Source: JAWBSP01 sp964632175 (lineage in GTDB: Archaea > Hadarchaeota > Hadarchaeia > Hadarchaeales > JAWBSP01). Taken from it: a stretch of DNA of 27,263 bases. Shown here piece after piece: positions 13,919 to 21,750 of the stretch. Location: positions 1 to 27,263 of the forward strand of contig CAZWBJ010000013.1 in assembly GCA_964632175.1 (NCBI GenBank). Direction: 5' to 3'. Every line of letters begins with the position of its first letter. The first letter of the stretch is position 1. Position numbers and translations under genes: made by a program. The notes beneath the pieces were generated by a model, which had not been told where the DNA came from, ran no database searches, and was given only the letters and a program-made list of their open reading frames with translations.

Positions 13919-15097
13919 ATGGCCGGTACAGTGGTGACCGCGTACTCGGGCGGGCTGGACTCCACTTACATCACTCTCGCCCTGAAAGAGAAGTATGGCT
14001 TCGAGAGGGTCATTCCCGTCCTCGTGGATGTGGGGCAGGGGGAGGAGGAGATAAAGACCGCCTTCGAGAGGGCCGAGAAGCTCGGGCTGGAAGTTAGGTT
14101 CTTCGACGCCAAGAGGGAGTTCGCCGAAAAGTTCATCCACAGGTGCATCAAGGCCAACGGCAACTACCAGGGCTACCCCATAGGCACCTCCATGAGCAGG
14201 GTGCTGGTGGCGACCAAGGTGGCGCAGGTGGCCAAGGAGGTGGGAGCCGAGGCCGTATCCCACGGGTGCACGGGCAAGGGGAACGACCAGTTCAGAATGG
14301 AGACCACCTTCAAGTACCTCGCCCCCGAGCTCAAGGTCATCGCCCCGGTGAGGGAGCTGAACCTTATCAGGGCGCAGGAGGAAGAGGAGCTCAGGAGGTA
14401 CGGAATCGAGCCCAAGCCCACCAAGGGAGTGCTAGGCGGTGACATAAACATGTGGTCCCACTCCATCGGCAGCGGGCAGATCGAGGACCTCCACTCCCAC
14501 TATCCCGAGGACTACCTCTGGACCGTTCCGCCGGAGCAGGCGCCGGATGAGCCCGCAACGGTTAGGATAACCTTCGAGCAGGGGGTCCCCATCGATGTGA
14601 ACGGGGTGAGGGACCCGGTGGAGCAGATCTTTTACCTCAACGAACTCGGGGGAAAGCACGGGGTTGGCAGGATAGACATACTGGAGGACGGGATGCTCAA
14701 CCTGAAGTCTAGGGAGCTCTACGAGGCCCCGGCCGCGACCATCCTGCTGAAGGCCCACGAGGATTTGGAGCACCTCTGCCTGACCAAGCAGCAGCTCCAG
14801 CTCAAACGCTACCTCGACCAGATCTGGGCCGAGCTGGTTTATCATGCCCAGTGGTACCACCCACTCAGGAGGGATCTGGACGCCTTCATCGACTCCACCC
14901 AGAAGCATGTGAACGGGACCATCGAGATGAAGCTCATCAAGGGAAACGTTATCATCACGCGCAGGGAGTCCAAGAACGCCCTCTTCGCCCCCGAGATAAG
15001 GTCGGTGAAGAGAGCGGGATTCGACCAGCGCGACGCCACCGGCGCCGTCAAGGTCTTCGCCCTGCCCTTCCAGGTCTGGGCCTCAAAAGGGCTGTGA
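13919..15097 (+). CDS. argG: Argininosuccinate synthase
   Basis: This 392-residue enzyme joins citrulline and aspartate with ATP to make argininosuccinate, the step before ArgH. The ATP-binding N-type PP-loop is AYSGGLDS (residues 8-15). DVGQGEEE, YQGYPIGTSMSRVLVATKVA and VSHGCTGKGNDQFRMETTF are the family's citrulline and aspartate-binding blocks. GGDINMWSHSIGSG and SRELYEAPAATILLKAH follow. The ATG at 13919 is chosen over the TTG at 13916 because of the TATA spacing and because family members begin close to the PP-loop. Length is normal. It is divergent from an ACT-domain regulator. Confidence 0.95.
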   Translation: MAGTVVTAYSGGLDSTYITLALKEKYGFERVIPVLVDVGQGEEEIKTAFERAEKLGLEVRFFDAKREFAEKFIHRCIKANGNYQGYPIGTSMSRVLVATKVAQVAKEVGAEAVSHGCTGKGNDQFRMETTFKYLAPELKVIAPVRELNLIRAQEEEELRRYGIEPKPTKGVLGGDINMWSHSIGSGQIEDLHSHYPEDYLWTVPPEQAPDEPATVRITFEQGVPIDVNGVRDPVEQIFYLNELGGKHGVGRIDILEDGMLNLKSRELYEAPAATILLKAHEDLEHLCLTKQQLQLKRYLDQIWAELVYHAQWYHPLRRDLDAFIDSTQKHVNGTIEMKLIKGNVIITRRESKNALFAPEIRSVKRAGFDQRDATGAVKVFALPFQVWASKGL

Positions 15098-15100
15098 CGG

Positions 15101-15109
15101 TTTATAGTT
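15101..15109 (+). promoter_or_regulatory. TATA-like box of the Lon-like protease gene
   Basis: TTTATAGTT starts 4 bp after the argG stop and is centred about 24 nt before ATG 15129. It indicates independent leaderless transcription. Confidence 0.55.
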
Positions 15110-15128
15110 ACTAACTCCTGCGAGCTTA

Positions 15129-15956
15129 ATGGGGCGCAGAAGATACAGAAAGCATCGCGGGAATCTAATCCTCTCTGCTCTCCTAGGGTTTCTGCTCGGT
15201 CTAGCGACGGGGACGGGGGTCACCCTTCTCCTCTCCGGCCCTGCGCAATCGTCCTCACCACGGTCCACCCCTCCCTCCCTGTCGGAGCTCTACCAGTGGG
15301 TCGAGAATTCCGGGCGCACCGTGAACATCCTAGCCGTGGCCTCTGGGGAGAACACCTTCGGGGTGGTTTGCACGCTAGGGGTGAAGGTTTCCCAGGGCTC
15401 GGGCGGCGTGTACGTGGACATCGATCCCACTCTGGTGGGCTTTGACTTCCAGGATGCCTGCCGGACCGCAGTGAGGATCGCCTGCCAGAAGGCGGGGCTG
15501 CAGCTGGACGAGGATAATGTCGGGGTAAAGGGGGTGGACCTCTTCTTCAGGGTGGTGGGACCAGGTGAGGAGGTAACGGTCCAGGCGGTGGACGGGCCCA
15601 GCGCGGGGGCCGCCACCACCATCGCCGTGCTCGCCGTACTGGACAACAGGCAGATAAAGCCAGGGGTGATGATCACCGGGACCATCGAGGGGGACGGGTC
15701 CATCGGGCGGGTGGGCGGCGTTTACTACAAGGCGGAGGCGGCGGCGAAGAAGGGCGCCAAGCTGATGCTGGTCCCACAGGGTCAAAGCAAGGTCCTCATG
15801 TGGAAGCCCGTGACCAGGAGGATGGGGTGGTGGACCTGGACCACCTATGAGCCCGTCGAGATCGACCTGAACCAGTGGTCAGAAAACCAAGGGTGGGGGC
15901 TGGAGATCCGCGAGGTCTCCGCGATTGATGAAGTGATAAATCTCATGCTGGAATGA
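15129..15956 (+). CDS. Membrane-anchored, ATPase-less Lon-like (S16) serine protease
   Basis: This 275-residue protein has a basic N-terminus, one membrane segment at about residues 12-36 and a Ser/Pro-rich linker. The rest is a lone Lon proteolytic domain. The nucleophile is Ser158 in VDGPSAGAATTIA and the general base is Lys201 in GRVGGVYYKAEAA, the Ser-Lys dyad of family S16. GTIEGDGSIGRVGG is the conserved hairpin between them. No AAA ATPase domain is present, unlike archaeal LonB. It fits COG1750, predicted archaeal serine proteases. With the N-terminal anchor and positive-inside residues, the protease domain probably faces outside the cell. The 3' end overlaps a convergent gene by 112 bp. 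Confidence 0.85.
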   Translation: MGRRRYRKHRGNLILSALLGFLLGLATGTGVTLLLSGPAQSSSPRSTPPSLSELYQWVENSGRTVNILAVASGENTFGVVCTLGVKVSQGSGGVYVDIDPTLVGFDFQDACRTAVRIACQKAGLQLDEDNVGVKGVDLFFRVVGPGEEVTVQAVDGPSAGAATTIAVLAVLDNRQIKPGVMITGTIEGDGSIGRVGGVYYKAEAAAKKGAKLMLVPQGQSKVLMWKPVTRRMGWWTWTTYEPVEIDLNQWSENQGWGLEIREVSAIDEVINLMLE

Positions 15957-16687
15957 ATCCTAAGAAGGGAGGTGAAGGAAACCAGCAGGTTCGCCGTCTC
16001 AGCCTTAGAGAGCCCCAGCAAGCCAAAACTTTCCCTCGCCCTGGCTAGTTCCCTTTTGACCAGGCCCTTGTCAAACTTGAATCTCCCGCTTAACTCCCTG
16101 AACAGGCTTGCCTCGAACCCCTCGTAAAAGACAGAAACAACCACCGCATCTAGGATGTCTTTCACACGCTTTTCCTCGTCCCTTTCCCCCAGCATCCTGA
16201 CCTTTGACAGGATGAGAGGCTCGGGAGCCATCACCCTTACCCCCTCCCTCTCTACAAAGAGCCCGTTCTCGAGGGCGAAACCCACGAGCTCGTCCTCGAA
16301 AACCGTGAGATCCATCTTGGGCTTTCTGTCGGTGATGAAATCCAGAAAGAGGTAAAATAGATCGTGGAGGGGGTACTCCTTTGCCTCCCTCTCGCCGATG
16401 AACCTTTTCTTAGAGCGGGAATAGATCCTGCAGTACCTGAAGCTAAGGGGAAAAAATCCCAATCTCTCCGCAGCCCTAAAGGCCTCAGGCAAATCCGAAG
16501 AGAGTACCGCTACCTCTATGTCTTTTGAACCTATGTACTCCCGCTTCCTCTCCCTCCTGAAGGCCTCATTGATGAGCAGATGTGCCGCCCAACCGCCCAC
16601 CACTACTGAGTTGAACCTACCCAAGCTCCTCCACACCCGTTTGAGCTCCGAGAAGGAAATATTGAAAATCTCAGGCTCCAGCAGCAC
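15845..16687 (-). CDS. AbiEii-like nucleotidyltransferase (putative type IV toxin)
   Basis: This 280-residue protein has the nucleotidyltransferase-fold elements of AbiEii/DUF1814-type toxins: VVVGGWAAHLLINEA, then SKDIEVAV for the first acidic pair, KMDLTVFED for the later acidic strand, and EPLILSKVRMLGERDEEKRV followed by KDILDAVVV. The first pair reads Asp-Ile-Glu where many members have DxD. The GTG start at 16687 lies 17 nt inside the upstream regulator gene. The last 37 codons run antisense through the Lon-like gene and read poorly (SSPHPWFSDHWF). A +1 shift near 15970 would end the protein before the overlap, so a 3' frameshift is possible. Role as a toxin is inferred from the pairing. 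Confidence 0.7.
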   Translation of the reverse strand: MLLEPEIFNISFSELKRVWRSLGRFNSVVVGGWAAHLLINEAFRRERKREYIGSKDIEVAVLSSDLPEAFRAAERLGFFPLSFRYCRIYSRSKKRFIGEREAKEYPLHDLFYLFLDFITDRKPKMDLTVFEDELVGFALENGLFVEREGVRVMAPEPLILSKVRMLGERDEEKRVKDILDAVVVSVFYEGFEASLFRELSGRFKFDKGLVKRELARARESFGLLGLSKAETANLLVSFTSLLRIHSSMRFITSSIAETSRISSPHPWFSDHWFRSISTGS

Positions 16688-17249
16688 TCGCCCACCTTCT
16701 GAACATGTCTAGAGCGACGTCGGCGTAAATCCCTTGGGCCAACAGGTCGGCGCAGAGCTGGGGGATCGAGACAAGATTCCAGCCCCTCAACTTCCAGGAG
16801 TTGTGGAGGATGTGTTCGTCGTGAAGAAAGACGAAGGTGTTGGGCTTTTTGCTCAGGTACTCCTCCACCTTGGGGAGCTTTGTGGTATATACCAGCACCT
16901 CTTCCCCCGAAGTCTGACCGTTAACCAGGGACTCCGCAAAGGGGCCCGAGATCGCGTAGTTCTCAAATAGCTCCCTTATCCTCGTTTTCAGGAAGAAGAA
17001 CAATTTGAGAGGCCTCAAAGAACGGAGCACCTCTCTCCTCACGGAGGCCCACTCCCTCAAGAGGAGTTCCTTACTCACCACCCTGAACCTCTCCCCCTCT
17101 TTGGCGACCAAGTTCTTGTCGCACAACTCTGCCAAGATCTTGGAGAGGAAAGCCTTGGAAAGGTCTGTCCTCTCTTTCACTAAAGAGAAATCGAAACTTT
17201 CCTCCCGAATGATTGCCTGAAGACCCTTTCCTTCTTCACGGGTGGCCTC
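16671..17249 (-). CDS. Winged-helix AbiEi-like antitoxin/regulator, start codon unclear
   Basis: About 190 residues read clearly. An N-terminal winged helix (SLVKERTDLSKAFLSKILAE, then LCDKNLVAKEGERFRVVS) is followed by a domain with VYTTKLPKVEEYL, TFVFLHDEHILHN and WNLVSIPQLCADLLAQGIYA. The last block parallels the C-terminal region of AbiEi-family antitoxins, where a conserved V-x-x-x-QLYxDL motif occurs. It precedes and overlaps the nucleotidyltransferase, as in type IV toxin-antitoxin operons. The frame stays open upstream to 17393, but that would run into the divergent epimerase. The ATG best placed for the promoter (17251-17253) is one base out of frame and meets TGA at once. Either an indel has damaged the start or a non-standard codon is used. 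Confidence 0.65.
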   Translation of the reverse strand, partial: EATREEGKGLQAIIREESFDFSLVKERTDLSKAFLSKILAELCDKNLVAKEGERFRVVSKELLLREWASVRREVLRSLRPLKLFFFLKTRIRELFENYAISGPFAESLVNGQTSGEEVLVYTTKLPKVEEYLSKKPNTFVFLHDEHILHNSWKLRGWNLVSIPQLCADLLAQGIYADVALDMFRRWASAAGA

Positions 17250-17260
17250 ACATTTTTTTC

Positions 17261-17302
17261 TTTGTTTCCTTATAAAGCCTTTTAAGGAAACAAGGAAACA
17301 AA
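17261..17302. promoter_or_regulatory. Operator-like inverted repeat over divergent promoters
   Basis: A left arm TTTGTTTCCTTA (17261-17272) and right arm TAAGGAAACAAG (17283-17294) match 11 of 12 bases as an inverted repeat across a 10-bp spacer. A third half-site, AAGGAAACAAA, follows at 17292-17302. The repeat covers the minus-strand TATA element CTTTATAA (17270-17277) of the AbiEi-like gene and the plus-strand CCTTTTAAGG (17278-17287). This is the arrangement expected for autorepression by the winged-helix antitoxin, possibly also affecting the epimerase at 17337. Confidence 0.65.
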
Positions 17303-17336
17303 AACAAGATAGTTTCTGCTTTGGGACAAGTGAAGG

Positions 17337-18263
17337 ATGAAGGTTCTTGTCACGGGAGGGGCGGGCTTCATAGGCTCGCACCTGATCGGGCACCTACTGG
17401 AACTCGGGCACACCGTCACCGCCTTGGACAACTTCCTCTCCGGAGACCCCGAAAACCTCGAAAGATTCGGGAAAAAAATCAGGATCGTCCGGGGTGACCT
17501 GACCCGCCCTGGAGTCTTGCGCGCGGCTTTGAGGGGTGCGGACGCGGTGGTCCACGAGGCCGCCATCGCGAGCCTCGATGTCTGTCTCAGGTGCCCCTCC
17601 CTCACCAAGCACGTGAACGTCAGGGGTACGGAGATGGTGCTGGAGGAAAGTCTCAGGGCCGGGGTGAAAAGAGTGGTCTTCGCCTCCTCCTCGGCAGTCT
17701 ACGGCAGGCAGGAGCACCTCCCCATACCGGAGGACGCCGAGCCCCGCCCCCTCTCCCTCTACGCCGAGACCAAGCTGGAGGGGGAGCGCCTCTGCAGGAA
17801 ATACTTCAAGAAAGGGCTGGAAACGGTCTGTCTGCGGTACTTCAACGTCTACGGGCCGGGGCAGAACCCGGAGTACGCGGGGGTGATCCTCAAGTTCCTC
17901 GCCTGCCTGCGCGAGGGAAGGAGGCCCACCATTTACGGGGACGGATCCCAGACGAGGGATTTCATCCACGTTTCGGATGCGGTCAGGGCAACCGCCCTCG
18001 CCCTCGAGAAGAACTGTGCCGGCGAAATCATCAACGTCGGAAGTGGCACCGCCGTTTCGGTTTCGGAGCTCCTGAATACCCTCTGCTCGCTAATGAACAG
18101 GAGGGTGCGGCCCCTTCACTCGCCCCTCCGACCGGGTGAGGTACTCCACAGCCAAGCCGACACCAGAAAGGCGGAGAAGGTGCTGGGCTTCAAGGCCACC
18201 ATCCCGCTGGAGGAGGGCCTTAGAACGCTGGTGTTCCCGGACCGCTCCAAACCGCGCGACTGA
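17337..18263 (+). CDS. NAD-dependent NDP-sugar epimerase/dehydratase
   Basis: This 308-residue extended SDR enzyme opens with MKVLVTGGAGFIGSHLIG (TGGAGFIG at 6-13) and the NAD ribose-binding DNF (31-33). The catalytic set is ASSSAVYG (117-123) and Tyr142/Lys146 in LYAETK. RYFNVYGPGQ and GDGSQTRDFIHV are the substrate-binding and dimer-interface blocks of UDP-glucose 4-epimerase-like enzymes. It is the first gene of the glycan locus that continues to 27 kb and is one of three related epimerases in the window. It shares a promoter region with the divergent AbiEi-like gene. The exact sugar substrate is not evident. Confidence 0.88.
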   Translation: MKVLVTGGAGFIGSHLIGHLLELGHTVTALDNFLSGDPENLERFGKKIRIVRGDLTRPGVLRAALRGADAVVHEAAIASLDVCLRCPSLTKHVNVRGTEMVLEESLRAGVKRVVFASSSAVYGRQEHLPIPEDAEPRPLSLYAETKLEGERLCRKYFKKGLETVCLRYFNVYGPGQNPEYAGVILKFLACLREGRRPTIYGDGSQTRDFIHVSDAVRATALALEKNCAGEIINVGSGTAVSVSELLNTLCSLMNRRVRPLHSPLRPGEVLHSQADTRKAEKVLGFKATIPLEEGLRTLVFPDRSKPRD

Positions 18264-18275
18264 AAGGGGTTCTTC

Positions 18276-18284
18276 CATATACTA
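18276..18284 (+). promoter_or_regulatory. TATA-like box of the flippase gene
   Basis: CATATACTA is centred about 21 nt before the GTG at 18301. It supports that GTG as a leaderless start. Confidence 0.5.
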
Positions 18285-18300
18285 TCAAGCCTAGAATTTC

Positions 18301-19842
18301 GTGGAAGCTGACAAACCCTCGGAGGTTTACGCCAAAAAGCTCGTGAGGGGGAGCGCCCTGGTTTTCTTCTTCACCGTGGCTGCCGCCCTCGTGGCCTTCC
18401 TCCTCAGGATGTACCTCGCCAGGGAACTGACGGTGGAGGACTATGGGCTCTTCTACGCGATTTTCGCTTTCGTTTCCTTCTTCGGCCTTTTCCGGGACAT
18501 GGGGCTCAACTCCGCCCTCGTGAAGTACATCCCAGAGTTCGGGGTGAAAGGAGATCAGAGGGCGATCAAGTCATCCATCCTCTTCACCCTCCTCTTCCAG
18601 TCGGCCTTCGCCCTGACCGCTTCCGTTGCCCTCTTCCTCTTCTCCAACCGGATCGCCCTCTCCTACTTCGGAAAGGAGGCGGCGGCGGGACCCCTAAGGA
18701 TCATGACCTGCTGGTTCTTCGCCATGACCTTCTACGTGCTTCTAGGATACTGCCTCCAGGGCTTTCAAAACTTCCCCGCGCAGGCCGGGAGGGAGCTCCT
18801 CTGGATCTCCACCATCTTCGCCCTGTCCTTCTTTTTGGTCGGGTTCTCCCACCGGGGCGTGAGCGGGGTAGCAGCGGCTTACCTCGGTGGCACGCTACTG
18901 GCGACCCTCTTCGCCTGGGTTTTCGTGCGGAGGGAGCTCGCCAAGAACGGTGCGCAACTTTCGGGGGCTCTCGCCAGAAAGCTCCTCCTGTTCGCCCTCC
19001 CCGTCTTTCTGAGCGGCATCGGTGGCATGGTACTCGGACACATGGACACTCTCATGCTCACCTACTTCAGAACGCTCCGGGATGTAGCCTTCTACCAAGT
19101 TGCCCAGCCCCTCGCCGCGCTCCTGGGGTACTTCTCCGGGGCCATGGTTACCGTTTTTTATCCCATGGTCTCAGAACTCTGGACCCGCGGGGAAAGAGAA
19201 CTCCTGAGGGGAGGCGTGGGCTTCCTGACCAAGTTCGCGATGACCGTCGTACTCCCAGCCTCCCTCGCCCTGGTTGCCTTCCCGGAGATCGCCATCCGTC
19301 TCGTCTTTGGGGAAGGATACTTGGGCGGGGCTCATGCCCTCCAGCTCCTGGCACTGTCCGGGGTGGTTTCCTCCCTCTGGGCGGTCCTCGCTCACGTGAT
19401 AGCGGGAATAGGCAGACCCGCCATCAACAGCAAGGTGGTGGGGGCGATGGCCTGCCTGAACTTCATCACAAACTGGCTCCTCATACCTCGGTTCGGCGCC
19501 GCGGGGGCAGCGGCGACCACCCTCACCTCCTACCTGCTGGGCCTCTCCCTCCTCCTCCATTACACCCGCAGGACGATCGGACCTTCCGTAAGCTTGAAAC
19601 CTCTCCTTAAGATTGCAGCGGGTGGGTTCCTCACCCTCGCCCTCATCTTCGGGCTGAAGTCCGCTCTGGAGTTTTCCCCTTGGATAGAAGCATTGGTGGT
19701 CCTCGTCCCCAGCCTCCTGGTCTACGGAGTCTGGCTGTTGGTGAGCGGGGCTCTAACGAGAGGCGAACTGGGGCTCTTGTCCAGAGCGGTGCCCGTGCCC
19801 CGGCCAATTCTCAAGGTTGCCGAGAAGCTCCTGAGAGGCTGA
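18301..19842 (+). CDS. Polysaccharide/oligosaccharide flippase (Wzx/RfbX, MATE-like)
   Basis: This 513-residue integral membrane protein has roughly 12-14 hydrophobic segments, beginning with GSALVFFFTVAAALVAFLLR. The N-terminal pattern (YLARELTVEDYGLFYAIFAF, then RDMGLNSALVKYIPEF) is typical of the polysaccharide transporter family. LPVFLSGIGGMVLGHMDTLM marks the start of the second pseudo-repeat. Such proteins move lipid-linked glycans across the membrane for surface polysaccharide or N-glycan assembly. The start is GTG 18301. It sits between two sugar epimerases in the glycan locus, the usual context for Wzx-type flippases in archaea. Confidence 0.9.
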   Translation: MEADKPSEVYAKKLVRGSALVFFFTVAAALVAFLLRMYLARELTVEDYGLFYAIFAFVSFFGLFRDMGLNSALVKYIPEFGVKGDQRAIKSSILFTLLFQSAFALTASVALFLFSNRIALSYFGKEAAAGPLRIMTCWFFAMTFYVLLGYCLQGFQNFPAQAGRELLWISTIFALSFFLVGFSHRGVSGVAAAYLGGTLLATLFAWVFVRRELAKNGAQLSGALARKLLLFALPVFLSGIGGMVLGHMDTLMLTYFRTLRDVAFYQVAQPLAALLGYFSGAMVTVFYPMVSELWTRGERELLRGGVGFLTKFAMTVVLPASLALVAFPEIAIRLVFGEGYLGGAHALQLLALSGVVSSLWAVLAHVIAGIGRPAINSKVVGAMACLNFITNWLLIPRFGAAGAAATTLTSYLLGLSLLLHYTRRTIGPSVSLKPLLKIAAGGFLTLALIFGLKSALEFSPWIEALVVLVPSLLVYGVWLLVSGALTRGELGLLSRAVPVPRPILKVAEKLLRG

Positions 19843-19845
19843 AGC

Positions 19846-19854
19846 TCAAATAAC
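19846..19854 (+). promoter_or_regulatory. TATA-like box of the third epimerase gene
   Basis: TCAAATAAC is centred about 22 nt upstream of ATG 19872, directly after the flippase stop. It would drive the epimerase and the glycosyltransferase abutting it. Confidence 0.4.
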
Positions 19855-19871
19855 CCGAGAACCACAGAGAG

Positions 19872-20792
19872 ATGAAGTGCCTGGTCACGGGTGGGGCGGG
19901 GTTTATAGGATCGAACTTGGTGAAGACCCTGGTGGCAGAGGGGCATGAGGTCATCGCCCTCGACAACTTCTCCTTGGGCAGAAAGGAAAATCTGGCGGAA
20001 GTCTTAAAGGAGATCGAACTGATAAAGGGGGACGTGATGGATGCCGGTCTGCTCAGAAGGCTCACAAGGGATGTAGAGATTATCTTCCACCAAGCGGCGG
20101 CCTCCTCTTCGGGCATGTTCATGGAGAAGCTGGGATACGCCATGGCCGTGAACGTGCAAGGGTTCATCAACCTCCTCGAAACCGCCCGGGAAAACGGGGT
20201 GAAGAGAATCGTTCACGCCTCAACCTCTTCTATCTATGGAAACTCTCCCCCGCCGCTGAAGGAGGACGACAAGGTGGTTCCCCCAAATTTCTACTCCGCC
20301 TCCAAGCTGGTCTGCGAGCACCTCGGCCGCATCTACTCCAGCGAGTACGGTCTAGAAACTGTCGCCCTGAGGTACATGAGCGTCTACGGGCCGGGTGAGC
20401 GCTCCAAGGGGAAGTACGCTAACTTAGTCTCGCAGTTCCTCTGGGCCATGCAAAGGGGAGAAAGACCGGTGATCTGGGGGGATGGAAATCAGACGAGGGA
20501 CTTCGTTTACGTGAAGGATGTGGTCAGGGCCAACCTCCTGGCCGCGAAAGCCCGGGGGATCTCGGGGGAGGTCATAAATGTAGGGACGGGGAAGGAGACC
20601 ACTTTAAATGAGCTCGTGTCAATCCTCAACGGAATGCTGGGGACGAACATCAGGCCCAAATACGTCCGGATCCCCGTGAAGAACTACATCTTCAGGCAGA
20701 GGGCGGACATGAGGAAGGCCAGAAGGTTGCTGGGATACGAGCCGCTCTATTCCCTGAGGGATGGAATAAGAGAACTCCTCAAGATCGACTGA
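19872..20792 (+). CDS. NAD-dependent NDP-sugar epimerase/dehydratase (second of the locus)
   Basis: This 306-residue extended SDR enzyme carries TGGAGFIG at residues 6-13, DNF at 31-33, HASTSSIYG (115-123) and Tyr141/Lys145 in FYSASK. RYMSVYGPGE and GDGNQTRDFVYV match the blocks of the epimerase at 17337, so the two are paralogues that probably make different sugar nucleotides. The HQAAASSSGMF region after strand 4 differs from the sister enzymes and may reflect substrate choice. Its TGA is immediately followed by the ATG of a GT2 glycosyltransferase with no spacer, which suggests that its product is that transferase's donor. Confidence 0.88.
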   Translation: MKCLVTGGAGFIGSNLVKTLVAEGHEVIALDNFSLGRKENLAEVLKEIELIKGDVMDAGLLRRLTRDVEIIFHQAAASSSGMFMEKLGYAMAVNVQGFINLLETARENGVKRIVHASTSSIYGNSPPPLKEDDKVVPPNFYSASKLVCEHLGRIYSSEYGLETVALRYMSVYGPGERSKGKYANLVSQFLWAMQRGERPVIWGDGNQTRDFVYVKDVVRANLLAAKARGISGEVINVGTGKETTLNELVSILNGMLGTNIRPKYVRIPVKNYIFRQRADMRKARRLLGYEPLYSLRDGIRELLKID

Positions 20793-21725
20793 ATGCGCCT
20801 TTCCGTCATCATCCCCACCAAAAACCACGCTCCCCTGCTGGACGAATGTCTCTCAAGCCTTTCCCGCCAGAACTTCAAGGACTTTGAAGTGGTGGTGGTG
20901 GATGGACACTCCACCGACAGAACCGCGGAGGTTGCCAAGAAGCATGGGGCCAGACTGGTCTACGAGGACTTCGGGACGAGGGCGGGAGCCTGCAAGGTGG
21001 GAGCGGAGAGCGCCCACGGGGAGATACTGGTCTACACGGACGACGACTGCACCTTCCCCACCGACTGGCTGGAGAAGATCCACCGGGCCTTCTCGGAGGA
21101 CCCGGAGCTGATGGTTTACGGGGGGGAGGACGTAATACCCGAGGGTTCCTCCTACTTCGAGAGAACCCTATACCAGTTCGATCTTGCCAGGGGTGCCCCT
21201 CGGGATCCCTCCCTCAGGCTCAGGGGGTGCAACGTCGCCTACAGAAGAGAAGCCCTGGAAAAAGAGAACTTCGACCCCCGCCTTGGAGGAATAGAGGAGA
21301 CGGAGCTCCACTGCAGGATGGCTGCCAGAGGGATGAAGATGATCTTCGATCCCTTCCTTTTCGTCTATCACAGGCGAAGGTCGGGCTTCCTCCCCCTCTT
21401 CAAAAGGATGTACTCCAACGGGAGGGACAGGGTGCAGGTGGTGAGGCTACACCCCGAGCTGCTCTCGGCCATGGACCTCCTCCCCCTCCTAGCCCTCCCC
21501 CTCACGCTGATCGCCCTCCTCCTTCTCCCCCTCTCCCCCATGCCCTTCCTTCTGTGGGTGGGGGCGGCCCTCGTCTATTTCCTAGGGAAGTCCGTCTGGG
21601 TGACGGTCAGATCGAGAGGCTTCAGGTACTGGCCCCTCCTCCTCCCCGTGCTGGTGGTAAGAGAACTATCCTTTGGGCTGGGAGTGGTGAGGGGGAGAAT
21701 CGGGCGGAGAAAAGTGACTTACTGA
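20793..21725 (+). CDS. Glycosyltransferase family 2 with C-terminal membrane segments
   Basis: This 310-residue inverting glycosyltransferase has a GT-A fold. MRLSVIIPTKNHAPLLDECL starts the nucleotide-sugar-binding half and VVVDGHSTDRT follows. TDDDCTFP (Asp83-85) is the metal-binding acidic motif, RGCNVAYRREAL the acceptor-side block, and IEETELHCR the catalytic-base region. Hydrophobic segments at about 228-275 anchor it to the membrane, probably so that it acts on lipid-linked glycan at the cytoplasmic face. It starts at the base after the epimerase stop, so the two are co-translated. It converges with a GT4 gene 25 bp further on. Confidence 0.9.
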   Translation: MRLSVIIPTKNHAPLLDECLSSLSRQNFKDFEVVVVDGHSTDRTAEVAKKHGARLVYEDFGTRAGACKVGAESAHGEILVYTDDDCTFPTDWLEKIHRAFSEDPELMVYGGEDVIPEGSSYFERTLYQFDLARGAPRDPSLRLRGCNVAYRREALEKENFDPRLGGIEETELHCRMAARGMKMIFDPFLFVYHRRRSGFLPLFKRMYSNGRDRVQVVRLHPELLSAMDLLPLLALPLTLIALLLLPLSPMPFLLWVGAALVYFLGKSVWVTVRSRGFRYWPLLLPVLVVRELSFGLGVVRGRIGRRKVTY

Positions 21726-21750
21726 TTGCGTGACCCATCCGCGGCGAGGG

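Noticed and set aside
17283..17302. Repeated AAGGAAAC units as a possible CRISPR or tandem array
   Set aside because: There are only two direct copies plus one inverted one, with no spacer regularity; an operator is the better explanation.
17250..17393. Extension of the AbiEi-like protein to the first possible start at 17393
   Set aside because: It would cross the divergent promoter, the inverted repeat and the start of the epimerase gene; the extra residues do not look like a domain.
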